The notes beneath the pieces are model-generated. The model did no database searches and was not told the origin of the DNA. It worked only from the letters and a program-made list of their open reading frames with translations. Made by a program: the position numbers and the translations under genes. Shown one piece after another: positions 43,665 through 53,784 of a stretch of 64,000 nucleotides of DNA (positions are counted from its first letter, which is position 1; the number at the start of each line of letters is the position of its first letter). This stretch comes from Prorocentrum cordatum (lineage: Eukaryota > Sar > Dinophyceae > Prorocentrales > Prorocentraceae): contig CAUYUJ010022556.1 of the NCBI GenBank assembly GCA_963575745.1, positions 1-64,000 of the forward strand, written 5' to 3'.

Positions 43665-44275
43665 CAGGGAGGCGGCGGAGGAGGGAGGACGGATGGATGG
43701 CGATGATTGGAGAGAGGAGGGTGGGCGGGGGGCAGTGCGCGATACGGGAGAGGGGTACGATGAGACGGGGAGAGGGGGGAGAGAAGACCGGGGGAGAGAG
43801 GGCGGAGGTGTGATGGGCATGAGGATGCATGGGGCAAGGGGAGCTGTGCCGAGTGGCGAAGCAGGATGGGGAATGGGTGGGCATGAGAGCCCAGGATCGA
43901 ATCGAGAAGTCGGATTGGCGATCGAAATGAATCGGATCGGTGGACATCGGCAGACAGGTCGGGAGCAGTCGAGTCGGCGTAAATCGGCAGGCTAATAGGC
44001 CTCCGTTGAGACATCGGAGCCCAAGTGGCAATCCCAATTCGAATCGAGTCGGAATCGGAAGCCATCGAAATCGAATCGAATCGAATCGGAGGAGCCGAAC
44101 GGAGCCCTGATGGGTCGGTGGGGATCCTCGGGGCTGCCGATCTGCTCGTCTTTTTTGAGCTTCCTCAGCGGAATCACCACCTCCTCGGCGCCGCGGGCCG
44201 AAGCGGCAGACAGGCGGGGGGGCATTGTCCGAGCTCGCGGTCCTTTACCCCGGCGTTGAGCAGCTCAGAGACCCT
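43665..44275. other. Unassigned; AATCGAATCG-rich at 44030-44095
   Basis: Purine-rich then unique sequence. A cluster of ATCGAATCGAATCGAATCGG units lies at 44068-44090. Confidence 0.4.
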
Positions 44276-44560
44276 TCTCGCCTCTTCTCCCCTCCTCCTC
44301 CTCCCTCTCCCCCTCCCCCCCCTCCTCCTCCTCCTCCTCCTCCTCCTCCTCCTCCTCCTTCTCGTCCTCCTCCTCCTCCTTCTCCTCTTCCTCCTTCCCT
44401 CCTCCCTCCTCCCTCCTCCCTCCTCCTCCTCCTCGTCCTTCCCTCCTCCTCCTCCTCCTCCACCTCCTCCTCCTCATCCTCATCCTTCTCCTTCTCCTCC
44501 TCCTTTCCTCCTCCTCCTTCTTCTATTCCTCCTCCCTTCTCTTCTCCTCCCTCCTCTCCT
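44276..44560. repeat. (TCC)n tract
   Basis: TCC array with CCCTCC and TCCTTC variants. Confidence 0.95.
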
Positions 44561-44806
44561 CCTGCGCAATCATCCTTACTCCTCCTGGATCCTCACGGAC
44601 TGCTTGCACCCTGCACCTGGAGCTCCAACCTCTGCATTTCGGCGCTCTGAAGCCTCCCTCACCAGCACCCCCCCCAGCCCCCTTGCAGCCAAAGCGCCCC
44701 CTCAAAGTTCGGCACGACACCTCGGGTAGGGTATCGACTACAGAGCCGATTTACCCTCAACATGTGAAGTGTTCGTGTAGATATACGAGCAATGATACCA
44801 TGAGAG

Positions 44807-44846
44807 ATACGTAGAGTGTTCGTAGATCTACGAACAGTCTACGTAT
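44807..44846. repeat. 40-bp near-perfect palindrome
   Basis: The central 20 bp TGTTCGTAGATCTACGAACA (44817-44836) is a perfect palindrome. It extends through ATACGTAGA/TCTACGTAT arms with only one mismatched pair (44816/44837). A degenerate relative (GTTCGTGTAGATATACGAGC) lies at 44771-44790. Confidence 0.95.
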
Positions 44847-44849
44847 GAC

Positions 44850-45817
44850 TCAAACTGGGGGGTAAATCAATTATGTGGACGATCCCCTACTCGGGTTCCA
44901 GCACCGCTGCCCCCCTCGCAGCCAGCCCCACCCCTCCTCCAGCATGCCCACCTCCAGAGAAAGCAGATCACCCCCCCGCCGCGACACATGTTCCAGACAC
45001 CGCAGCGGAAGCGCAGCACAAGCACCCTCCCCCGCGGTCAAACCCTGCTGTCCTCCCACCCCCCACCGAGCGCCCCTCCCGCCTCGACTTCTTCTTGTCG
45101 CCACGGCGCTGGCACTGCAACCTCCCCCTCGCTTGACGACCTACCAGACCACCCCAACCTAACCCGAAGACCCAACCTTCGGGTTGGGAGAGGGACGGGA
45201 TCCATATGTGCTTTTTTCAATGTTCCCCGACGCCCCACCCCCACTGGGAATGAGGACTAATTGTGGCCTTCTGGTTGGGTTGGGGTGGTTTGGTGAGCGG
45301 TGGCTCCCTCCCCCGAAGCCAGCCCCACTTCCCTTTCCCCAGCAGCGCACCTCCGCCCTGTCTCCCCATGTAGGCACGGCACCGAGAGCGAAGCCTCCTC
45401 AACGAAGCTCTGCGGCGACCCCCGTTCGATTCTCCCCAGCAGCCAAGGCGCCACTTAAGACGAAGCCAGGACGAGGACAAATTCAAGTGAGGATGAATCG
45501 AGAATCTCTTAGACCCGGCGGCTCTGGAGGATGTCTCGGGCGCCGCGGCCTTCTCAGAGCGTTCCGGAACGTTCTGAGGATGTTGTGGAACGCCCTGGAA
45601 CGAATTTATCCTCGTCCTAGCTCGCTCCGAGCCGCTCCCGCCCCGACCTCCCCTCAGACCTGGTGTTGCCCAAATATTTGCAACATCGCAAAACAGCAGG
45701 ACCAACGCCCCGGACCCCGTCAGTCGGCGTCCATTTTCGAGCCGGGTCGGTCTGTGAGGGTCCTGGGGCTCGAGGAGGAGAAGGGAGGGAGGGAGGGTGG
45801 GAGGGTGAAAGGGTGGG
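44850..45817. other. Unassigned sequence upstream of the LINE
   Basis: Several overlapping Pro/Ser/Arg frames, none convincing. Part (45485-45575) resembles 17320-17410. Confidence 0.35.
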
Positions 45818-45844
45818 AGGAGGAGGAGGAGGAGGAGGAGGAGG
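45818..45844. repeat. (GGA)n at the 5' boundary of the LINE
   Basis: A GGA array of about nine units ends precisely at the first base of the SL relic. Confidence 0.95.
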
Positions 45845-45866
45845 ACCGTAGCCATTTTGGCTCAAG
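45845..45866 (+). other. Perfect 22-nt relict dinoflagellate spliced leader
   Basis: ACCGTAGCCATTTTGGCTCA then AG equals the full conserved dinoflagellate SL (first base A/G/T variable). It is followed by TCCGTAG rather than a GT donor, so it is a genomic scar of a trans-spliced RNA, not an SL RNA gene. Confidence 0.97.
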
Positions 45867-45887
45867 TCCGTAGTGTTAAGGCTCAGG
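45867..45887 (+). other. Second, older spliced-leader relic in tandem
   Basis: TCCGTAGTGTTAAGGCTCAG then G begins immediately after the first SL ends. It matches the SL at about 15 of 20 positions if one base is deleted. A decayed SL directly downstream of a fresh one is the expected result of two rounds of trans-splicing and reintegration. Confidence 0.65.
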
Positions 45888-46005
45888 ACTTGGCTTTGGC
45901 GTGGGGGAGGTGCGCCCCCAACAGCGAACCTGCGGCCATCCAGCCACAGGATACCTTTTCAGTGAGCTCCTGGAGGAGCACAGTACACAACACGACAGCC
46001 ATCCA

Positions 46006-47346
46006 ATGGTCAAGAAGGGATATGTTGCGTGCCCTTTTTCTTCTTGTCGCTATCAGTGGAACTGGAGAACTCACACAAAGTGCTGGAAATGCAATGGGCA
46101 GATGCGTCCAGCGCCATGGCATGGGGAACGCAACGTACGAGGTGAATGGCGACAAGGACCACCAGCCAGCCTCTGGGTCCAGGATCAAACCAGCTCAGGG
46201 GATAGCCCCTTCTCGATCAGCACGGACAAGGGAAATTTGAAGCCCATCCTGGACACCAAGAGCCCCTTCGGCACGACGACTGAGGAGTTGCTTGCAGCCC
46301 TGGCAGACCGAGTCAAAGACGAACAACACAATGCTGAAGGCAAGAAGTACATTGAGGCGCTGGCAAAATCGTTCCAAGAGACGGCCATTAAGAAGAAAAC
46401 AACATCCAGGCCAGATGTCGAGCGAGAGCAAAATCTTCACCATGCAGGCGTCCAGGCCAGGAAAGCTAGGGATGCATTGGATTACGCCGTCAAGCAAGAA
46501 TCTATATGCCAGGAATGGTTGGCAAAAGCTAAAAAAGATACGCTGGAGAAGGCAAAGCTGGCGGCGGAAGCGGAGGCGCAACATCAGCTACTGCTCAAAC
46601 AATCGCTCAAGGAGCAAGAACCGCAGCAAAAGGAGGCAGCAGCAAAGATCAACCTGTCGAGCTTGCTGTCGATCGAGGACGACGGTGACATCGAGCGTAT
46701 CATCGCCTTCGACGACGGTGAGGTCTTCAAACTGGAAGAATACGACATCAGCCCAGAAGAAGTGGAGCAATGGCAAAATCATAAGAAAGGGTTGCTGAGG
46801 AAGTATGTAAGCTCATTGGGCAAGCGATTCGGCTGTCAGCAAAAGAGTTGGAAGAAAGAATGCATAACATGGAAGCACTGTGAACGCGCATGGCGGCCAA
46901 AAGGCGACGAACCCAAGAAGGAGCACAAGCAGGAGGATAACCAGCGGCAGCGGATGAACCACGAGATGGAGAGGCTGGAGACCAAAATATGTCAACACCA
47001 GCAGAAGGGGCAAGCCCGCAGCCAGAACAAGTGGAAGTTACGCAGGAGGACATCGAACACATTTTGGAGAACAGCAGAGCCAAGCAAGCAGCAGCGGGTA
47101 CACAGCGTGGGTAAGAAGACAGTTCACAGGAAACACTACAACCCGAAAGTACCCGAGAGCATCGACGATAACAGGGAGAAGAAGCAGAACCATGGGAAGA
47201 TCAATTTCTACCTGGCAAATTACACAAAGTGGAATGACAAGGCATACGCGTACCTCGCAGATGAACACATGGAGAACGTAGACATACAGTTTGGGGTTGG
47301 AACACATCTGCGGGGTGGAAAGTTGTTGGAGGCACAAAAGAAGTAG
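46006..47346 (+). pseudogene. LINE copy A ORF1-like region (zinc finger + coiled coil) running into the endonuclease
   Basis: The first ATG after the SL (46006) opens 446 codons to a TAG. Residues 9-29 form a Cys finger, C-x4-C-x11-C-x2-C (ACPFSSCRYQW, KCWKCN). Residues about 85-300 are charged and helix-prone (TEELLAALADRVKDEQ, AKLAAEAEAQHQLLLKQSLK) and end with ERIIAFDDGEV, matched in LINE copy F. Residues 300-395 are Lys/Arg/Gln-rich. The last ~49 residues (from 47197: KINFYLANYTKW...AYLADEH...THLRG) are the start of the AP endonuclease fold, so the frame is a fusion, not a free-standing ORF1. The likely role is nucleic-acid binding in the retrotransposition particle. The frame upstream of the ATG is also open to a GTG at 45901, but ATG is preferred. 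Confidence 0.75.
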
Positions 47347-48004
47347 CAAAAAGCGGATTGGATATGCACATCCAGCCCAGCAGTACCTACAGCACAGGAT
47401 GGAGCACTGGGACATGGTGGAGTATGGGTGCAATGTCGTGCTGGGCTACATACGCGGGTACACTACCCCATGCAGAGCAGGGATCAACGGTGAGGCGCAA
47501 TTCTATGGCACTCAATGGGTGACAAGGACACTCAGGATACGTAAAGTGGATATCACAATGATCAATACTTATTTAAATGACAGTGAGGGATTGGTAGGTA
47601 CCAACGGTTTCATTTTAACTGAACTGGCAAGATTTCTCAGGACGAATTGCAAGCATGTCTTGGTGATGGGAGATTGGAATATGCCACCGCAACAATTGTG
47701 GAATTCAGGTTGGCCAGCATATGTACGCGGAGTCATCGTGCAAGCGCCAGGTGCTTTCACAAACTCAGGAGGGCAATGACGTGTACTAGACTACGGTGTA
47801 CTATCAGAGGAATTGACAGCCTTGGTTGAACTCGAACTTGACCTTCGAGGACCCTGGGCCCCACATATTGGCATAAAGGGCACCTTGACCATAGCCAAGG
47901 AGAACCTGCAAGCTCGAATGCTGGTACCTGTGGAGCCGTTATTAAAGCAAGCCCATGGACCTGATTTGCCATGGGATCATGTTCGAGACCACGAGCCCCC
48001 CTGA
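47197..48004 (+). pseudogene. LINE copy A AP-like endonuclease domain, broken
   Basis: The fold begins at 47197 with NYTKWNDKAYAYL (the N-x-x-x-W strand). It moves to the next phase near 47340 and continues with VDITMINTYLND and VMGDWNMPPQQLWNSGW (47660-47710), the D-W-N catalytic box. A TGA at 47777-47779 then interrupts, after which the same phase gives RVLDYGVLSEEL and GPWAPHIGIKG, the D-Y and terminal H motifs. The conserved catalytic Glu expected as QETHL is not intact here: the sequence reads VGTHL, consistent with a mutation or local indel. In LINEs this domain nicks the target DNA to prime reverse transcription. Confidence 0.75.
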
Positions 48005-50260
48005 GCCGACAGCGGACTACAGTGTTTGGAGGGAAGCCACCAGCGCCGACCTCAGCAACAAGTACGCACAACTTTGTAAGCAAGCAGAAGGCCCTCTTCT
48101 AAATAGGGCCTGTCGAACTCCAGCAGAGCAACGACGAGGAGATAGCCCCAGGGTCCGACTTACTGACGTTCTCCAAGGGAAACCTCCAGGCCACTTCGGG
48201 TTATCAAAAGCGGTGTGCTTCTGGGGAGGTATCAGGTCCAAGCCCCAGGAGCTCTACACGTTGGGCAACAGAGGAAAAGACGAGAAGGAGATACACCAGG
48301 AGAAGGCCATCTGCAGACAGCTAGCCGAATGGGCACACGACCCAGATGTGGCCACTAACGTAGTCCAGCTCCCAGAGACGGTGCAGGACGTGTGCCAGAA
48401 GCTGCTGGCGGACATACGAGCTCCGCCAGGGGAGCCAGATCAAATCAGGAATATGCTGAACGACTCGAAACAGATCCTAGTCAAAGTCAGTTTAGCAGCC
48501 ATGAAGGAGAAGAGTGAGGGCTTCACAAAGTTCCTGCAGCAGAGCCTCAACACAAGGGCAAGTTGGGCCCACCAATTTTCCAGGACTTGGCAACAACCAG
48601 GAGCTTCCTTGGGAATCGAGACTGGCCCTGACGGGCTGGAGGTGGTGGAGCCGTTGGCCGTTATGCACGAGAAGGCCCACAGATGGGCTAAACTCTGGAA
48701 CGGGACCGTATGACAGCAGAAGCAGAACTTCCCCGACTTGCTGCGACAACTTAGGCGGAGGACCAGGGAGGAGCAGGATGAGAACCCCTTGCCAGAGCTG
48801 ACCATGGGGAACATGATACAGGGCATGCGATATTTCAAGGAGCATGCAAGACTAGGAGCAGACCCATGGAACCCACGTGAATGGCTTCATTTACCCCACG
48901 AAAATAAACGAGACCTCCTAGAACTCCTCCAACAGGTTGAAACGGAACTCGCTTGGCCTGCACAGACACTGAGTAATGTTGTAGCTATGACCCCAAAGCC
49001 CCCTCCAGGAGGAGATAGACCCATCGCACTCACACCTGGCCCATATAGGCTATGGAGCATTCTAAGGAAGCAGCCCGTCACCACCTGGGAGATGCAGAAA
49101 GCAGGTTTCTGGGATTCGGCGGTCAAAGGTAGCAGCCCACTGAGGGCGGCTGCCCTCAGGCAACTAAAACTGAAACATGCGGGCTCCTGGGCATCAACTG
49201 GATCCAGTTCCTTTGGGATGCAGAGAAGTGTTACGATCTCGCCCAACCCCCCAACGTTAGCGAGTTTGGCTCAATCCTTGCAGTACCCACTCATCCCTTT
49301 CTACCAGGTGGTTGACAATGGGCGGGTTTCTATCAGCTAATGTGCATTCAAACAACTCGATCATTGCGGGATGTATGCAGAGTGTTGCTTGGTCGCGTAT
49401 GTACCTTTGGGACATGATGGATGAACTACACAAGAAGTACCCGCCGCCCATGAATCAGATTGGAACCTGGGTGGATGACTTGGCGCGGCTAAATATTGAG
49501 GGCCATCGCGCAGTACTATCACAAGCAACATCAGTGGCGGCAGTTATTGTTAGATCCATGATGGGACAAGGCTTGAGAATCTCCAAGAAATCGGTTGCGC
49601 TAGCCAGTACCCCGCAACTCAGATCCGATCTCCGCCAGAAGATCAAAGAGACGCACCTTCCCGTCAGTGTGGAGACACAAGCCAGGGACCTGGGGATCGA
49701 CGTCACCAGCGGGGCTAGGAGACAAGGGGTAACCAAAGCTAGACAGAAGAACGGCTCCCAGAGAGCCAGAGCGGTCAAGTTCTTGGGTAGAGTGGCCCAA
49801 GATGCCAACAAGTTAGCCAAGACAGGGCACAAGCCCCAAGTCTCTTGGGGAGCGGTCGCCATGGGCCTTGCGCCCACGACGCTCAGGCAACTCAGAGCTC
49901 AGGTTTCTGCCATGTGTGGTAGCAAGTGGGCAGGTGGCTGTGCGACCACCGCCATTAGGATTAGTTTAGGAAAGACCAGTGATCCCCTTTATTGGGGCCC
50001 CTTGGAGCCCCTTTTGTCCTGGCAGGAACACCTCCCTAGGATGGCTCAGTGGCGCGACGGGATCAACCTCGCGTGGCAAGAGTCCTGACAGACGCTGCAG
50101 GGAGCGGAGAACCGCTGGCAGCATGTGCGGGGCCACTTGGCAGCAGTACAGGCCACACTACTAGATATGATTTGAATCCCGAATTCGCCAGGAGAGTGGA
50201 CCATACCCAGTGGGGAGAAATTCAGCTTCGAAGGTCCAGAAGGACCAGATCTTTTAAAGT
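48005..50260 (+). pseudogene. LINE copy A reverse transcriptase, broken
   Basis: An N-terminal segment (to a TGA at 48711-48713) continues in phase after the stop. It leads to RPIALTPGPYRLWSILRK (49018-49070), the early RT blocks. The phase then shifts: FLWDAEKCYD (49208-49237) holds catalytic Asp at 49217-49219. After a further shift, SIIAGCMQSVAWSR (about 49362-49400) is motif B and TWVDDLARL (49465-49491) is motif C with both Asp retained. A thumb-like segment follows to a TGA at 50086. The linker WQHVRGHLAAVQATLLDM (50107-50160) and WTIPSGEKFSFEGPEGPDLL continue to 50260. The linker is the part best conserved in copies C and D. Confidence 0.82.
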
Positions 50261-51733
50261 TTGAAGTTTGAGGTAGGGTCCACCCTGGAGCAAAGTTTGT
50301 GGGCCCAAGCCAGTAAACATTTTGAGGGTGCTGGGGCCGAGTTCGGTGTGGATCTTACTGTGACCTGGGCCCACCTCAAGAGTTTGCGTAGGAAAGGGCT
50401 CAATAATCTGGCTGCGGTTTTAGAGATGGTCAGCCAAGGGGCCTTGTGGCCTGCCAAACAAAGGTTTGAAACCACTCGCCCGGGATCACCGTGTTGCCCA
50501 AGGTGTGGAGCCCTTGAAGAAAGCCTGTCCCACCAATTTTGGGAATGCCCGAGCAATAACGAAATCCCAGAGCTTAGTGAAGACCGTGACTTAGTGGCCC
50601 AGTCAATAGAAGGAACACACAGGTGTCCCTGTTTTTGGCTCAGAAGCCTGGTCCCAATTGTGTGGACCAAAGCAAGGCCAGATCTCCCGGTTCCAACTGA
50701 AGAGGTCACACTCGAAACGGAGTGGCCAGAATCGGACCATCTACCGCTCCCTCCAGGCACCGTCATAGGTTCCGATGGGTCAGGAGGTGAGCACTCGCGA
50801 GACGCCAGGCTCCGTAGAGTGGGATGGTCGTTCGTCGTCTGTGTCGGAAAGGAAGTCAAGGCGGCCAAGCGATGTAGTGTAGCGGGACCAAGACAGACTG
50901 TACCGAGAGCAGAGCTGCTAGCAGTAATTCGAGCCCTACAGTCAACAGCAGGAGATGCCACAGTAGTAGTTGATGCCAGTTATGTAATCAAAGGGATCCA
51001 TCAGGGACCCATGGCAGTCCATCTTTCTAATGCAGATCTGTGGGTCGAGTTTTGGAAGGAGACCCAGGCCCGAGAGGGCCAATTTTCGTACGCCAAAGAT
51101 AAAAGCCCCCTGAATGAATCCGATATAGGAATATCTATCAGTGAGACACACTGGTACGCCAACGCCGAAGCCGACACAAGAGCGGAGGAAGCGGCGAAGG
51201 ATGCAGGTCCCAGTGTGGCTCTAGTTTTCCAGGTCAGAGAAGCAGACAAACTAGCATGGAGAGTCCAAAATAGGCTCATTACCATCGGTCTCGAGGTGGC
51301 CAAGCAGGCCGCAGATTTGTATGGAACCACCCTCAGTGGGGATGTCGCCGCCAGGAAGAAACATAACGCCAAGGCCCAATGTGAGGCCCGAGAGGCGGCG
51401 ACCCAAGGGACCTCCCATGTTTTAGAGCAGAATAGCACAGGTTTTAAGTGTAATATTCGTCTAAGATCAACCAGCAAAGCTGGGCTGATCAAATTCTGTG
51501 AAGAGGCTTGTGAAAAGAAGCCTTTCGCCATACATAGCTCACACAGACTAGAGCAACATAGAGGCCTGTGGTTTTGCAGGGCATGTGCAGCACAGGGCAG
51601 CACGTGCTTGTTGAAATTATCTAACCCTTGTGTTCCAGGTCTCAACAAGGAGGGGAGATTGACCCTTCAGCAGATTGACAAGGGCAAGAAGCCCAAGGGA
51701 GTTAAACAATGGCCTGACAAGAAAGAGGCTTGA
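50261..51733 (+). pseudogene. LINE copy A RNase H with zinc fingers (longest intact frame)
   Basis: An uninterrupted frame of about 490 codons, without its own ATG at the 5' end. A finger C-x2-C-x8-H-x4-C (CPRCGALEESLSHQFWEC, 50495-50548) follows the RT thumb. RNase H catalytic residues are all present: Asp in GSDGSGG (50774), Glu in PRAELLAV (50912), Asp in VVVDASYV (50972) and Asp in NAEADTRAEEAA (51173). A C-terminal finger-like segment, GLWFCRACAAQGSTCLLKLS then NPC, ends in a Lys-rich tail. The enzyme would degrade the RNA strand of the RNA-DNA hybrid. This is the best-preserved domain, but it depends on a broken upstream frame. Confidence 0.88.
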
Positions 51734-51888
51734 AGATGCCGCCACTTTGCCTCCCCCCGACGGCCCATCGACGACTGCCCGCTGGGTTCGTTGGTTGAGT
51801 GTGCCAGGGGGAGGGTGGCCAACTTTTCGAGCTGGATCCCAGGCCTTTCTTCAATGTTGTATTTTACGCCCTCAGGTGGGGGCGCAGG
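51734..51888 (+). other. LINE copy A 3' untranslated region
   Basis: About 155 nt after the TGA without coding potential, ending at GGGGGCGCA where (GGA)n begins. No poly(A) tail is present. The element may therefore end in, or have been primed on, the microsatellite. Confidence 0.6.
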
Positions 51889-51957
51889 AGGAGGAGGAGG
51901 AGGAGGAGGAGGAGGAGGAGGAGGAGGAGGAGGAGGAGGAGGAGGAGGAGGAGGAGG
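51889..51957. repeat. (GGA)n at the 3' boundary of the LINE
   Basis: Pure GGA array of 23 units, same strand and phase type as the array at the 5' boundary (45818-45844). Confidence 0.97.
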
Positions 51958-52298
51958 CCGTGGGGGAAACTGCATCGCCAGGGTTGAGGGCCCCTCTTTC
52001 GGCGCGGCGCTTGCGCCGCTGCCCCCGCGAGGGCAGAGCGCCCCACCCGCCCCGATCTCTGTACTTCGGCACGGCACCAGCAGCGCTGCACTCGCCCCAA
52101 GCGAGGGTGCGGAACCCTGCCAACGGCGGCCATCGCCCGCGCCCTGAGACCCCCGCGGTGCAACCTTTTCACACCAAACGCCTTCGCCTGGTTCTGGGCC
52201 GCGGGCAGCACAGATCGAGCGGGCTCGAACATGAAACATAAATCTGGAGACTAGGACTCGGGTCGCACTTCTCTACGATGCTGCAGTTCGGAAGAAAC

Positions 52299-52330
<32 letters not shown>

Positions 52331-52799
52331 GTGATGATGAAGAGGAGGAAGAAGAGGAGGAGGAGGAGGAGCAGGAGGAGGAAGAGGAGGAGGCGTGCGT
52401 TGGCCACGGAACCACGCAAGCGGCACCGGACGCGGCCAGGCATAATGATCCAGTCGCCCACTCTCCGTTGCCACTGCCAACCCGCCGCCAACCCAACGCT
52501 TCGCCACCCACTCTACCCCACCGATTTTTCCCTCCTATGAAGGTTCGTCGCTTTCCTCGTTGTCGCCGTTGCTTTGCTCCTCTATCCTTCTCCCTCCTCC
52601 TCCAGGGCGCAATGGGGCGTAGATGATGCGCTGCCCCTGGGGGGGTCTGTCCGTTTGCCTCCTTTCCTTATCAGTACTGCTACCTAATATAATCACACCC
52701 TTCCAAGGGCGACCGCCCCTGGGGGGAGATGGCGGCGTCTGTGCGACTTGAGCGTCATTAGCTCACGATTCACAAAAGGAGGAGGAGGAGGATTTTTGC
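51958..52799. other. Unassigned; (GAT)n/(GGA)n at 52299-52392 and GGA at 52776-52794
   Basis: GC-rich unique sequence, a GAT then GAG/GGA array, and more unique sequence. No gene is recognised. Confidence 0.5.
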
Positions 52800-53713
52800 A
52801 CCGAGGGCTCCAGTGAACTCAAAGGGGAGGGAGAGGAGGGAGGGGAGGGATCCCTCCGCCGCAGGCTTGGCGGGCCTTGGCCTTGTTGAAAGCCTTGGCC
52901 CGCGCACTCGCGCCTGGCATGAGGCCCCTCTCCAGCTTGCTGAGATTCTCGGCTCCCTTCTTGGAGAGGGGGCCGCAAGGCTGGGCCAACAGCAGGATCG
53001 ATCGGTCCATTCCGAGGCCCCCGCATGATGTGCACGCCCAGCAGTCGGCGTGCTAAAAAAAACGGGTAGCGTGGGTCGGGTGGACGATCTGATTCCCGAT
53101 CTGGAGCGGGGCGGACCTGGAGGCGGAGGGAGCAGCACTAGAATCAAAGGGGTTGCAAGGGGTCGACAGCCAATCCACAACCCCCTCCTTGGAGGGCTTC
53201 TGGTGGCACAACCTGCAACTAAACCTTTAATCCAAAAACTGAAGGCCAATCTTATGTGGGGAACACTGCACAGCTCTCTCTGACTTACTCAGGCCGGCTT
53301 TCCGAACTCCGTCGAGGGGCTTCGCCCTCTCTCTCTGCCTGCGACTGTCATGAGGGGCAGAGGCAATGAGAATTGCAGCAAGACGGAGACGGACCTGCTC
53401 GGCGAGAGCGTCAAGAGCGATGACACTCTGGGTTGTGTCAGGGTCTATCTGGCACATCCGAGCTTCCCACTCGGCGATCCGATCGGCCTCGGCATTCGCA
53501 AGGCGAAACAACTCAGGGAGTCCAAGTGCGCGGTACCGATCTTCGCTCGCATGGCTCTCAACCTTAATAACGGTGGTTCCTCGGGCCCTGGTATCGGCGA
53601 CCTGGGCCAAGGAAAACCACACATCGAGGTTAGACTTGGGCATACCGCCCGCCAGAAGTTTGAACCAGCCTCGGACAACGTAGGCCGAGTCACTCAAAAA
53701 GGTCAAATCATAT
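52800..53713 (-). mobile_element. LINE copy B: RNase H second half and C-terminus
   Basis: From 53700 downward, one minus frame reads LTFLSDSAYVVRGWFKLLAG (third catalytic Asp), VIKVESHASEDR (the S-H step) and LANAEADRIAEWEA (final Asp). It runs to a stop near 53227. In the next phase, PLSKKGAENLSKLERGLMPG (about 52971-52912) followed by AKAFNKAKARQA aligns with the C-terminal tail of copies A and C. The first half of RNase H is missing: the copy begins at the (GGA)n at 53714-53781. Confidence 0.8.
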
Positions 53714-53781
53714 GAGGAGCAGGAGGGGGAGGAGGAGGAGGAGGAGGAGGAGGAGGAGGAGGAGGAGGAGGAGGAGGAGGA
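53714..53781. repeat. (GGA)n between LINE copies B and C
   Basis: GGA array with one GGGGGA interruption. Both neighbouring LINE fragments are on the minus strand, where it reads (TCC)n. Confidence 0.97.
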
Positions 53782-53784
53782 GTA

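Larger units (their letters stand above)
45845..51888 (+). mobile_element. LINE copy A: near full-length SL-tagged non-LTR retrotransposon
   Basis: Ordered parts are SL relics, a ~118-nt leader, an N-terminal zinc finger plus coiled-coil region, AP-type endonuclease, reverse transcriptase, a CCHC-like finger, RNase H, a C-terminal finger and a ~155-nt 3' UTR. The coding phase changes several times (near 47.3, 48.0, 49.2, 49.3 and 50.1-50.26 kb) and in-frame TGA codons occur at 47777, 48711 and 50086, so the copy is inactive. Because the endonuclease starts in the same phase as the coiled-coil region, the intact ancestor may have encoded one long polyprotein. (GGA)n bounds both ends. No long terminal repeats are seen. 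The domain order is typical of RNase H-bearing LINE clades; the exact clade cannot be assigned by eye. Confidence 0.9.

Noticed and set aside
45845-45887. Tandem SL RNA genes
   Set aside because: A dinoflagellate SL RNA gene needs a GT splice donor after CAAG and a downstream Sm-like site. Here CAAG is followed by TCCGTAG and then the LINE leader.
46006-51733. LTR retrotransposon or pararetrovirus
   Set aside because: There are no flanking long terminal repeats, no protease or integrase motifs, and the AP-type endonuclease placed before the RT fits a LINE.
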